From positions 47,506 to 111,505 of the forward strand of contig CAMAUL010000002.1 in assembly GCA_945861405.1 (NCBI GenBank): a stretch of 64,000 nt of DNA, given 5' to 3'. The position numbers were made by a program, and so were the translations under genes. Shown here one piece after another: positions 33,015 through 41,509 of this stretch; position 1 is the stretch's first letter, and each line of letters starts with the position of its first letter. The stretch is from Candidatus Methylobacter oryzae (GTDB lineage: Bacteria > Pseudomonadota > Gammaproteobacteria > Methylococcales > Methylomonadaceae). The notes below the pieces were generated by a model, which searched no databases, had not been told where the DNA came from, and worked only from the letters and a program-made list of their open reading frames with translations.

Positions 33015-33425
33015 ATGGCTTTTAAACCGCAATCGGAAAGCGATGAAGCAATGAGCGAAATTAACGTCACGCCGCTGGTCGATGTGATGTTGGTACTGGT
33101 GATTATCTTATTAGTAACCGCACCGCTGCTCACCCAATCGGTGCATGTGACCTTGCCAAAAACCGCTACGACCACGGCTGATATTAAGGAACAACCGTTG
33201 CAACTTGGTATCGATGCGCAAGGGGTTATAACGTTGAACAAACGTCCCATGGACGATCTGGCTGCGCTGGAAACGAGCTTGAAGGATGAGCTTTTGCGAA
33301 ATCCCGAAATCGGCCTGCATTTATATGCCGATCAGGACGTTGTTTACGCCAAGGTTGCCGAAGTGATGGCGACAGTGCAACACGCAGGGATTGCCAAGAT
33401 AGCCTTTGTGACTGTTGAGCAGTAA
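33015..33425 (+). CDS. exbD: ExbD proton-channel subunit
   Basis: 136 residues: short cytoplasmic start (MSEINVTPLVDVMLVLVIIL) including the membrane aspartate of VDVML that carries protons, and a periplasmic domain (LGIDAQGVITLNKRPM; LHLYADQDVVYAKVAEVM). Completes the TonB-ExbB-ExbD set. Confidence 0.93.
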   Translation: MAFKPQSESDEAMSEINVTPLVDVMLVLVIILLVTAPLLTQSVHVTLPKTATTTADIKEQPLQLGIDAQGVITLNKRPMDDLAALETSLKDELLRNPEIGLHLYADQDVVYAKVAEVMATVQHAGIAKIAFVTVEQ

Positions 33426-33451
33426 TTTGTCAGGTCGGATTATACGCAACT

Positions 33452-33636
33452 CGTCATCCCGGCAGGGATTGCCGGGATCCAGAAGCCATGGATGGCAAAT
33501 GGCAAATTGGGCCACAAGGGTTAGCGTAGTTCAACTAACCGTTTTTAGTCGAACTAGACTCTTTGTTGAGTGGTTCTTCTATGCGTACTCTCACATCCCT
33601 GTGCTCTGGATTCCGGCAATCCCTGCCGGAATGACG
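33452..33636. repeat. Inverted pair of CGTCATYCCGGCAGGGATTGCCGG repeats
   Basis: A 31-base arm beginning CGTCATCCCGGCAGGGATTG at 33452-33482 faces its near-perfect reverse complement at 33606-33636. Each arm contains its own CCGGCA/TGCCGG hairpin. Related arms lie at 42954 and 48374. The right arm overlaps the likely start of the outer-membrane factor gene. Confidence 0.75.
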
Positions 33637-35037
33637 GCGAAATGTCATCGGTATGACTTGTGTAGATACATATGCGTTATAACGGCAGCGACCTTACGCA
33701 CCCTAAGCTGCACCGCCGTATTGGTCACCGCAAGCTGCGCGACAGCACCGGAGCGTGATGCGATCAGTATGACGAAGTCGCCCCTTCAGTGGACAACAGA
33801 TCATCCTTCCAACAACCCGATCACGACACAATGGCTAAGTTCTTTTGTCGACCCGGAGCTAAGCGCATTGGTACAGGATGCACTGAACAATAACTATGAT
33901 CTGAAAGCCGCCGCCGCACGGGTCGATTCGGCGCGGGAGCAAGCGCGTATCGATGGCGCTCCGCGTTGGCCGCAGCTGTCTTTTGCACCGGGATACCGGC
34001 GCGCCTCCGTAATGGCTGGCGAGACAGGCGCGTTTGAAGCGCTGTTTACAATGAGCTGGGAAATCGATGTCTGGGGACGTATCAGGGCTACCCAACAAGC
34101 GGCCGGGCAGGAAGCGGAAGCCGTAGCTGCCGATTATTACGGCGCCAGATTGTCCTTGGCGGCGCGCACTGCGCAAAGCTATTTTGAGTTGATCGAGGCC
34201 AATCTTCAGGCCGAGGTCGCCGAACAATCGATCAAGGATCGCCGGACTATAGTCGAACTGGTACGCGGCCGGTTTGCCCGTGGCCTGACTCGCGGCCTGG
34301 ATTTGCGTCTGGTGCTCACCGATCTGGCAAATGCCGAAGCGCAACTTGCCGACGCACGTAATCGGGTGCAAATTGTCACACGTAGGCTGGAAGTTTTACT
34401 GGGCCGCTATCCGGGCAATAATTTAAAAAAGCATGCAGTCTTGCCGACACCGCCGAACGTTTTAGCTGCCGGATTACCCTCGGAACTGCTGGCGCGGCGG
34501 CCCGACCTGATCGCCGCCTTGTCGCGACTGCAAGCCTCGGATTCCCGCGTGGAAAGCGCTAGAAAAACCCTGTTGCCCCGGATTACCCTGACTGCCGTCG
34601 GCGGCACAAGCAGCCCGGCATTAACAGAACTGATCGATCCCAGAGCCGTCGCCTGGAATTTAGCCATGGGGCTGGTACAACCCATTTTTACCGGCGGCCG
34701 CCTGAAAGCCGGAATACGCTTGAATGAGGCGCGCACCGAAGAAGCTTTCAATCAATATCAAAGCATTGCGCTTAACGCCTTTCGCGAAGTGGAACAAACG
34801 CTGGCAGCCGAACAATGGCTTAGGGAACAAGAGCAGGCGCTCAAGGAAGCCGTGGAGCAAACTCAAGCCAGCCGCAAGCTCGCGGTATATTCATATCGTC
34901 AGGGCCTGATCGAAATTCTCACTCTGCTGGACAGCTACCGCAGCACCCTGAATGCCCAAAGCGCACATCTTTCCGTGCAACGGCAGTTGCTCAGTAATCG
35001 GATTGATCTTTATCTGGCCTTGGGGGGCGGGGTTTGA
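33631..35037 (+). CDS. Outer-membrane efflux factor, NodT/TolC family
   Basis: About 468 residues from the ATG at 33631; the true start is uncertain because a repeat abuts it and the track's 33415 start reads through that repeat. A hydrophobic stretch (TLRTLSCTAVLVTASC) suggests a lipoprotein cysteine. Two OEP repeats follow: QWLSSFVDPELSALVQDALN, VAADYYGARLSLAARTAQSY, then RRPDLIAALSRLQASDSRVE, GLVQPIFTGGRLKAGIRLNE. It forms the outer-membrane duct of a tripartite pump, and its stop overlaps the next start (TGATG). Gap of about 200 bp after exbD. Confidence 0.88.
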   Translation: MTAKCHRYDLCRYICVITAATLRTLSCTAVLVTASCATAPERDAISMTKSPLQWTTDHPSNNPITTQWLSSFVDPELSALVQDALNNNYDLKAAAARVDSAREQARIDGAPRWPQLSFAPGYRRASVMAGETGAFEALFTMSWEIDVWGRIRATQQAAGQEAEAVAADYYGARLSLAARTAQSYFELIEANLQAEVAEQSIKDRRTIVELVRGRFARGLTRGLDLRLVLTDLANAEAQLADARNRVQIVTRRLEVLLGRYPGNNLKKHAVLPTPPNVLAAGLPSELLARRPDLIAALSRLQASDSRVESARKTLLPRITLTAVGGTSSPALTELIDPRAVAWNLAMGLVQPIFTGGRLKAGIRLNEARTEEAFNQYQSIALNAFREVEQTLAAEQWLREQEQALKEAVEQTQASRKLAVYSYRQGLIEILTLLDSYRSTLNAQSAHLSVQRQLLSNRIDLYLALGGGV

Positions 35038-36203
35038 TGCTTGAAAAAAACCGATTGAAAATTTTCTTGCCCGTTGCACTGTTGCTGACCGGCATTGCCT
35101 GCGCCTGGGTGGTTATTGCCACGCGTCCGCAAATGGTGCAGCAAACGCCGAACGCCGAAGTGCCGCTGGTTACCGTGATCCAGGTCGAGCCGCAAACGCT
35201 CCGGCTGAATGTTCATTCTCAAGGCATCGTCACGCCGCGTAATGAAATCGATTTGATACCGGAAGTCTCAGGCAAAATCACCCAGCTTCATCCTGATTTT
35301 GTCGTAGGTGGTTTTTTTGCACGCAACGACTTGTTGGTGTCCATCGATCCGCGCGATTATGACTACGCAATCGCCCAAGCCCAGGCACAAATCGCCGAAG
35401 CCAAACGTCAACTGGCGATGGAAGAAGCCCAGGCCGGCCAGGCGCACAATGAATGGCAAGCCTTGGGCGAAGGCACCGCCACGTCGCTGGCGATGCGTGA
35501 GCCGCAACTGGCTGAAGCCCGCGCCAAACTCAAAGCCGCCGAAGCTAGTCTGCTGCAAGCTCAAATCAAACGCAGTCGCTGCGAATTGCGTGCGCCTTTT
35601 ACCGGACGATTTCAAACCAAGCTTGTGGGCTTGGGTCAAACCATCCAATCCGGCGAAAAGCTCGCACATATCTATTCCACCGATCTTGCCGAAATCAGAT
35701 TGCCGTTACCGACCGACCAGCTGGCCTATCTCGATTTGCCGCTGGGAGCGGGAGGAGCGCAGTGTGGTGCGGCATCTCTACCCTGTCCCAAAGTCACACT
35801 CACTGCCGACTTCGCAGGAGCCTTGCAAACCTGGGAAGGCCGCATCGTGCGTAGCGAAGGAAAACTGGATGACACCACCGGCGTCCTTTATGCCGTCGCC
35901 GAAGTAATCAACCCCTACACGCAAAAAGACGGTCATCCGCCACTGCTGGCCGGACTGTTTGTGCAGGCACTGGTACAGGGCAAAGAGCTGCAAAACTTGT
36001 TTGTGCTACCCCAAAATGCAATCAATGCCTCCCAGCAGGCGTTGGTGGTCGATGCCGACCTGCAGCTGCGTATTCGCCATCTTGAAGTGTTGCGCAACGA
36101 GCCGGATCGTATTCTGGTGAAAGGTGGTCTGAGCGCTGGAGACCGGATTGTGACTTCGGGTATTCAAGTGCCGGTGGAAGGCATGAAAGTCAGGGTTGAA
36201 TAG
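35037..36203 (+). CDS. RND membrane-fusion (periplasmic adaptor) protein
   Basis: 388 residues. N-terminal membrane anchor (IFLPVALLLTGIACAWVVI), then lipoyl half (ISEVSGK-type EIDLIPEVSGKITQLHPDFV), alpha-helical hairpin (YAIAQAQAQIAEAKRQLAME), second lipoyl half (RSRCELRAPFTGRFQTKLVG) and beta-barrel/membrane-proximal domains to GIQVPVEGMKVRVE. It bridges the RND pump and the outer-membrane factor. One-base overlap with the preceding gene. Confidence 0.92.
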   Translation: MLEKNRLKIFLPVALLLTGIACAWVVIATRPQMVQQTPNAEVPLVTVIQVEPQTLRLNVHSQGIVTPRNEIDLIPEVSGKITQLHPDFVVGGFFARNDLLVSIDPRDYDYAIAQAQAQIAEAKRQLAMEEAQAGQAHNEWQALGEGTATSLAMREPQLAEARAKLKAAEASLLQAQIKRSRCELRAPFTGRFQTKLVGLGQTIQSGEKLAHIYSTDLAEIRLPLPTDQLAYLDLPLGAGGAQCGAASLPCPKVTLTADFAGALQTWEGRIVRSEGKLDDTTGVLYAVAEVINPYTQKDGHPPLLAGLFVQALVQGKELQNLFVLPQNAINASQQALVVDADLQLRIRHLEVLRNEPDRILVKGGLSAGDRIVTSGIQVPVEGMKVRVE

Positions 36204-36230
36204 CTGTTACAAGGCTCAGTCCACGAAAGT

Positions 36231-36275
36231 TGGAGTGCAGGCTTCGCCTGCCTGGCAAGCAAAGCTTGCACTCCA
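36231..36275. repeat. Palindromic TGGAGTGCAGGCTT element between adaptor and RND genes
   Basis: TGGAGTGCAGGCTT / AAGCTTGCACTCCA with one mismatch. Possible attenuating hairpin within the pump operon. The 183-bp gap 36204-36386 contains nothing else recognisable. Confidence 0.6.
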
Positions 36276-36386
36276 GGACAAGGTATTTACTCCGTTGTGC
36301 GTAAACTCCGTCCCACGCTATTCAACATGACTGCCTTTCGCCTTGAACCTTTGTATTCTATTTTCCTAACAGCTGAGTAAGTTCCG

Positions 36387-39300
36387 ATGAATTCATCACA
36401 ATATCGCCCCACCGGCCTGCTGGCTTGGTTTGCCTCCAATCCGGTGGCTGCCAATCTGTTGATGATACTGATCATTATCGGGGGCATCGTCGGTTTTAAG
36501 GTGATGGACAAAGAGGTGTTTCCACGCTTTAACCCGCAGCAGATCGATGTTACGGCGGCCTATCCGGGAGCCGGGCCCCTGGAAATTGAGGAATCGGTGT
36601 GCGTACGCATCGAAGAGGCAATCAGCGATATGCCGGGGGTCAAGCGGCTGAACAGCGCAATTCAGGAAGGCATATGCACCGTCAAGGTGTCGGTATTACC
36701 AGATTACGATCAGGATCAGATTATCAATTCCCTGCGCGGACGCATTCAAAACATTCCCCGGCTGCCGAAAAACCTGGAAAAAATAGACGTACAACCGGCC
36801 ATTCGCGATGTCGATGACGGCGTTATCTGGGTGGCCTTGCACGGCCCCACCGATCCGCTTACTTTGCAACATTTCGGCGAACACATTCGCACAGACCTTG
36901 AACAGATTCCCGGCGTGCTTCGGGTGCGCAATTACGGTGAAATTCCTTATGAAATTGTTATCGAGGTTGCTTCCGCCAAACTGAATCAATATCACTTATC
37001 CTTGCACGATGTCACCGAAGCCGTGCGTCGGGCCTCGCTGGATCAGTCGGGTGGACTGGTAAAAACACCTTCGGGCGAATTGCAGCTTAGAGTCAAGGGC
37101 AAAGCTCAGGACGCGCTCAGTATCGGCGATCTGGTGCTGCGTACCCATGCCGATGGTACGCGACTGCTCCTCGGTGAAGTCGCCGTGATCCGCGATGGCC
37201 TGGAAGAGCGGCTGTCGGAATGGCATCATAACGGCGAGACCGCCCAAGGCTGGGAAATCCATACCAAATACAGCTCTGTCGAAGTGGCGCGTCGCGTGAA
37301 AGACTATGTCGCTAAAATGCAGCCGCAACTGCCGGAAGGCTTGGCGATGACCACCTGGTGGGATGATTCGCAGGCTTACGACGAACGGGTGCAGACGCTG
37401 GTGGAAGACGGCCTCGGCGGCTTTATGCTGGTGTGTCTGGTGTTGACCCTGTTTTTGCGGTTGCGCGTGGCAGTCTGGGCCGGTGTGGGCATATTCACCT
37501 CCGTGCTCGGCGCGTTGTGGCTGATGCCGGTGCTGGATGTCTCCCTCAACATGCTGTCGTTGTTCGGCTTTCTTTTGGCGATGGGCATTTTGGTGGATGA
37601 CGCGATTATTATCGGCGAAAGCGTGTATTCGCATCAGCAAGACGGGCAAGATGCCGAGGCCAGTCTTGCCGGGGCGATTAACGGCGTACAGGCGGTGGCC
37701 TTGCCGGTGATTTTATCGGTGCTGGTGGCTCTGGTGGCGTTCTTGCCGGGGTTGTTCCTGCCCGGATGGGCGGGGCAGATGATGAAGCCGATCTGTCTGG
37801 TGATGATTTTGACCCTGGTGTTTTCGCTGATTGAGGCGCTGCTGATTCTGCCCTCACATTTGGCCGCGCCTTATAAGCGTAGGGTGGGCAGCGCTTTTCT
37901 GCCCACCTTGCACTCAAAAGATGCGTGGGCAGAAAAGCGCTGCCCACCCTACACATTGGAACGCTTACGGACAACGCTTAACCGTGGCCTGGAGCGATTT
38001 GTCGACCGCTACTACCGCCCTTTTTTGCAACGCGCCCTGGACTGGCGTTACCTGACCGTCACCGGTTTTATCGTATTGCTACTGCTGTGCGGCGCATGGC
38101 TGGACAGCGGGCGACTGCGCATGTCCCTGCAAGCGGATGTCATCAAGGACAGTTTCTGGGTTTCCCTTGCCTCGCCGCAGGATGCGCCTTACAGCGAAGT
38201 GCGCGACCGGGCGCAGCAGGTGGAACAGGCGTTTTTTGCGCTACGCAACGAACTGGACGGCGTAGGCAACGCAAACCACGATCCCAATAAACCCAGTATC
38301 GTGGTCGGACTGGAAACCATGATCTGGGAGCATGGCGCCGGTTTCTGGACCGAGTTTTCAGCGGAAGGGCGGCAACGGATCGTCGTCGAAGATTTTATCA
38401 ATGAGTGGCGCAAACGAGTCGGCAACTTGGGCCGCACCAAGATCGATTTTCTGTACAAGGAAGGCGATGTGCCTTACGACATCGAGTTCGATCTTGGCGC
38501 CGCCGACTCCGAACTGCTGCCCAAAGCTGCGGCTGAACTGGGGCGCACGCTGGAAGGCTATCCGGGCGTTTACGATGTGGTCGATTCCAGCGAACCGGGT
38601 AAACCGGAAATCCGCCTGACCTTAAAGCCGGAAGCCGAACGCTTAGGGCTGCGTCTTGAAGACTTGTCTGAGCAAGTCCGCCACGGCTACTACGGCGATG
38701 AAGTGCAGCGCTTGCAGCGCGGGCGCAATGAAGTCAAAGTGATGGTGCGTTATCCGCGCGAGGAACGCCAGTCGCTGGACAGCTTGGCTGCATTGCCGGT
38801 GCAACTGCCGGACGGCCAACACGTGCCGCTGGGCACACTGGCTAAAGTGACCTTAACCCCCGGCGTCGCCAAACTGATCCGGCAGGATCGTCGCCGGGTG
38901 CTGAAAGTACAGGCGCGGGTTGATCCGCAAAAAGCCGATGTCAACGCCATTTATGCCGGGCTGGAAACCGGGGAATTGAAAAACCTGCGCTTAAATTATC
39001 CCGGCTTGAGCATCACCATCGGTCAAGAACGCCAGGAACAGCAGGCCATGACTGAAGCCTTGGGGCAATACACCCTGATCTCGCTGATGGTAATCTACGT
39101 ACTGATTGCGGTGCCGTTCCGCTCCTATCTAAAACCGCTGATTTTCCTGCTGGCGGCGCCAGTCGCCTGGTGCGGGGCGGTCATCGCGCACGGGCTGGCA
39201 GGTTTGCCGTTGTCGATGGAATCGTTGGTCGGGATGATCGCAGCCAGCGGCGTGGTCGTCAACGACAGTCTGGTGCTGCTGGATTATATGAAAGAACACG

Positions 39301-39539
39301 CAGACCTGCAAAAGCCGGTTACGGAACTGATTTGCGAAGCCTGCGCCTCACGGTTTCGACCGATCTTTTTGGCCTTTCTGACCAATTTTGCCGGATTTTT
39401 ACCGGCGCTGTTGGAAACCAGCCCGCAAGCGCAATTTCTGATCCCGATGACCTTGTCCCTATCGGCAGGCCTATTACTGGGCATGGCTGCCAGCCTGATA
39501 TTAACGCCGGTTTGTTATTCTATTTTAGGCAAGGCTTGA
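36387..39539 (+). CDS. RND-family inner-membrane efflux pump with in-frame palindromic insertion
   Basis: 1050 residues with 12 predicted TM helices in the AcrB/HAE1 plan: TM1 (VAANLLMILIIIGGIVGFKV), porter domain (YPGAGPLEIEESVCVRIEEA), TM2-6 with the proton-relay segment FLLAMGILVDDAIIIGESVY, second porter domain, and TM8-12 (VAPVAWCGAVIAHGLAGLPL; SGVVVNDSLVLLDYMKEHA). It exports small molecules by proton antiport. Between TM6 and the second porter domain lies RVGSAFLPTLHSKDAWAEKR, encoded by a perfect palindrome. Substrate unknown; linkage to tonB suggests siderophore or metal export, unproven. Confidence 0.92.
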   Translation: MNSSQYRPTGLLAWFASNPVAANLLMILIIIGGIVGFKVMDKEVFPRFNPQQIDVTAAYPGAGPLEIEESVCVRIEEAISDMPGVKRLNSAIQEGICTVKVSVLPDYDQDQIINSLRGRIQNIPRLPKNLEKIDVQPAIRDVDDGVIWVALHGPTDPLTLQHFGEHIRTDLEQIPGVLRVRNYGEIPYEIVIEVASAKLNQYHLSLHDVTEAVRRASLDQSGGLVKTPSGELQLRVKGKAQDALSIGDLVLRTHADGTRLLLGEVAVIRDGLEERLSEWHHNGETAQGWEIHTKYSSVEVARRVKDYVAKMQPQLPEGLAMTTWWDDSQAYDERVQTLVEDGLGGFMLVCLVLTLFLRLRVAVWAGVGIFTSVLGALWLMPVLDVSLNMLSLFGFLLAMGILVDDAIIIGESVYSHQQDGQDAEASLAGAINGVQAVALPVILSVLVALVAFLPGLFLPGWAGQMMKPICLVMILTLVFSLIEALLILPSHLAAPYKRRVGSAFLPTLHSKDAWAEKRCPPYTLERLRTTLNRGLERFVDRYYRPFLQRALDWRYLTVTGFIVLLLLCGAWLDSGRLRMSLQADVIKDSFWVSLASPQDAPYSEVRDRAQQVEQAFFALRNELDGVGNANHDPNKPSIVVGLETMIWEHGAGFWTEFSAEGRQRIVVEDFINEWRKRVGNLGRTKIDFLYKEGDVPYDIEFDLGAADSELLPKAAAELGRTLEGYPGVYDVVDSSEPGKPEIRLTLKPEAERLGLRLEDLSEQVRHGYYGDEVQRLQRGRNEVKVMVRYPREERQSLDSLAALPVQLPDGQHVPLGTLAKVTLTPGVAKLIRQDRRRVLKVQARVDPQKADVNAIYAGLETGELKNLRLNYPGLSITIGQERQEQQAMTEALGQYTLISLMVIYVLIAVPFRSYLKPLIFLLAAPVAWCGAVIAHGLAGLPLSMESLVGMIAASGVVVNDSLVLLDYMKEHADLQKPVTELICEACASRFRPIFLAFLTNFAGFLPALLETSPQAQFLIPMTLSLSAGLLLGMAASLILTPVCYSILGKA
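37879..37952. repeat. 74-bp palindromic element inside the RND gene
   Basis: Perfect 28-bp inverted repeat (GTAGGGTGGGCAGCGCTTTT, then CTGCCCAC, and its reverse complement) around an 18-base loop. It keeps the reading frame open and adds about 25 residues in the cytoplasmic loop after TM6. Confidence 0.85.
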
Positions 39540-39613
39540 GGTACTCAAAGAATTGGCATAATCAGTTGGCAAGCAAAAAGACGCTTGCCAACCTTACTCG
39601 ACTAACACTTAAT

Positions 39614-40288
39614 TTATGGTGTCTTGCTTTCATCCAGTACGGCAATCGCTTCCTCACAGCTGATTATATTTTCCTTGTTTTTTAGAATATAGTCGGACAG
39701 ACGTTCAATGGCCTTCCAATGAGTCGGTGAACTGATGAACTGAAAGGCTTTGTCAAACAGCTCAGCTACTTTTCCTTTGTGCCTGCTTCGATCCGCAATA
39801 AAAATATTCAGATATTCATAAACCTTGTTAAGGTCGGATGTGCCGCCGTAATTATGCAGGGCATTAATATTAACCAGTTTGGCATTAAACTGCTCGTCAT
39901 CACGAAGGGCTACATGTTTTGCTTCCGCCAGAGGCCCTACCAGTAAATTGATCATATCTGCTTCAAAAGCGGTCTGATAGGCGTCTTGTTCTGTGGATGA
40001 GAAATAATGAGCGCTCTCAATCAATGCAACCGGCAGGCTATGGATCAGGCGTCCCCCTTCTACGACTGCGGCATAGTGATCATGGGCTAATGAGCAGGTA
40101 TTTAAAGGGCTGTTTATTTGGCGATCCAAGGCCTTGATGGTGATTTGAAAGTATACCGGCGGCAGTTGTTTTTGTTTGTTGTAAAGATAAATGGCGGCAG
40201 CATGACCGGCCTCATGGAAAGCGATTTGTTTGATCAAATCTTGATCTGTAATGGAGTAGGATGCATCAGTTTGGTAATTCCGTTTCAT
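39614..40288 (-). CDS. HEAGH-motif putative zinc metallopeptidase
   Basis: 224 residues, soluble. The N-terminal helix IKQIAFHEAGHAAAIYLYNK has the HExxH zinc motif in the form found in the FtsH (M41) peptidase domain, and FEADMINLLVGPLAEAKHVA resembles the following helix with its third-ligand region. No AAA domain and no membrane segment. Likely a stand-alone M41-like peptidase or a relative; substrate unknown. RBS GGGTG upstream. Confidence 0.6.
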   Translation of the reverse strand: MKRNYQTDASYSITDQDLIKQIAFHEAGHAAAIYLYNKQKQLPPVYFQITIKALDRQINSPLNTCSLAHDHYAAVVEGGRLIHSLPVALIESAHYFSSTEQDAYQTAFEADMINLLVGPLAEAKHVALRDDEQFNAKLVNINALHNYGGTSDLNKVYEYLNIFIADRSRHKGKVAELFDKAFQFISSPTHWKAIERLSDYILKNKENIISCEEAIAVLDESKTP

Positions 40289-40570
40289 GATTTCACCCGC
40301 AGGCTAAACTAAAAAGATGCGGCCAGGGCTGCTGACCGCACATAGAGAGGAAGGATAGCTAAACTCTAATCCTTTTAGGTAAAGGAGCGATCTCAAGAGT
40401 TGGACATAGTTTAATGGCTAAAATCAGCCTTGAAAATGTGACCGATTGCCGCGCGACAATTAGCCGCGCAAAATGGCACAGTATCTGCTTTATATTTAAG
40501 TTTGCGCCGTGAAAATGCTTCAAAGCCGCATAGTGTCTGGGCTTAAACAAATCATTGTATGAACTACCTA

Positions 40571-40607
40571 GGCATTTCACATAGCAGAATAAGGCATATG
40601 ACACACA
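40571..40607 (+). promoter_or_regulatory. GGCATWTSACA repeats before ihfB
   Basis: GGCATTTCACA (40571) and GGCATATGACACACA (40593), variants of the GGCATATCACACA word found near fecI genes, 49-85 bp before the ihfB ATG. Confidence 0.4.
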
Positions 40608-40655
40608 GTCCTGCTTGGCTGCTTGAATGGCTTTTAATCTAACACGGGAGATAGC

Positions 40656-40967
40656 ATGATTAAATCTGAACTCATTGACGCATTGGCGAAAAAACAGCCC
40701 CATTTGGAACGAAAAGATGTGGAATTGGCGGTAGCCTGTATGCTTGAACAGATGAGCAAGGCGCTGACGACTAACGATAGAATAGAAATCCGGGGCTTTG
40801 GCAGTTTCTCCCTGCATTACCGCCCGCCTTATATTGGTCGAAATCCTAGGTCGGGAGCGGAATTAAAATTGCCTGCCAAATATTTTATCCATTTCAAACC
40901 GGGCAAAGAATTACGGCAGCGGGTTGATGTGTTAAAGGCGGCTTGCCGGATTAAACAGAAGGCCTAG
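40656..40967 (+). CDS. ihfB: Integration host factor beta subunit
   Basis: 103 residues. [20 protein letters not shown] opens the HU/IHF fold; [20 protein letters not shown], then NPRSG, is the DNA-wrapping arm in the IHF-beta form, and [15 protein letters not shown] closes it. IHF bends DNA and serves recombination, replication and promoter architecture. RBS GGGAGA. It stands alone, not in the usual rpsA-ihfB pair, so it may be an additional copy. Divergent from the HEAGH gene. Confidence 0.88.
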   Translation: MIKSELIDALAKKQPHLERKDVELAVACMLEQMSKALTTNDRIEIRGFGSFSLHYRPPYIGRNPRSGAELKLPAKYFIHFKPGKELRQRVDVLKAACRIKQKA

Positions 40968-40979
40968 TTTTAAATAAAA

Positions 40980-41013
40980 AAGCGGTGACCAAGAAAGTCC
41001 TCAGCCACCGCTT
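40980..41013. terminator. Bidirectional hairpin between ihfB and the SmbP-like gene
   Basis: AAGCGGTG / CACCGCTT, 8-bp stem with an 18-base loop and A/T-rich flanks, between two converging genes. Confidence 0.65.
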
Positions 41014-41029
41014 AACAATACCGGCTTTT

Positions 41030-41374
41030 TTATTGACCGATAGATTGACGCATATGGGTCATTGCTTCTTCGGTATGCTTGGTACCCTCAGCTGCATGGC
41101 CTTTTTTAGCGTGATCTATGGCTTCTTTTAAATGTTTAACCGCATCTGTCATGTGCACATGCGCTTCGGCATGTTCTTTTTCAGCTTCTTCAGCATGCTT
41201 TAAACCTTCTTCCGCATGTTTAAGTAGCTGGTCGGCATGCCCGTCCTGTCCATGGGCCGTAGCCATAGCCGAATGCTCCAGCGCTTGCGCTGTATGATGC
41301 TCGGTGGCATTAGCTTGAGCGCTTAAGCCAAGAGCGAGAGTAGCCATTAATACGACAATATATTTTAATTTCAT
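41030..41374 (-). CDS. SmbP-like His-rich periplasmic metal-binding protein
   Basis: 114 residues from the ATG at 41374 (AAGGA seven bases upstream; the track's longer start is unlikely). Signal peptide ends ANATE; the mature chain is a helical series of heptads with histidines (HAEEGLKHAEEAEKEHAEAH, HMTDAVKHLKEAIDHAKKGH). This matches Nitrosomonas SmbP, a copper-binding periplasmic protein of seven-residue His repeats. A copper buffering role is likely by family; no neighbouring copper exporter is seen. Confidence 0.78.
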   Translation of the reverse strand: MKLKYIVVLMATLALGLSAQANATEHHTAQALEHSAMATAHGQDGHADQLLKHAEEGLKHAEEAEKEHAEAHVHMTDAVKHLKEAIDHAKKGHAAEGTKHTEEAMTHMRQSIGQ

Positions 41375-41509
41375 GAGAATTTCCTTAAATGATGAGTCGG
41401 TTTTACAGCACCGTATCACCCGCAGTCAAAGAAGACGTTTGGGCATTACGGTTGACGTTAGTATAGCGTATTCCAGCTGCTGTGTAAGTTAAGGCATTGT
41501 TACACTCCT

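Noticed and set aside
40359-40817. Minus-strand ORF of 152 residues
   Set aside because: Overlaps ihfB and its promoter; no domain and no start signal.
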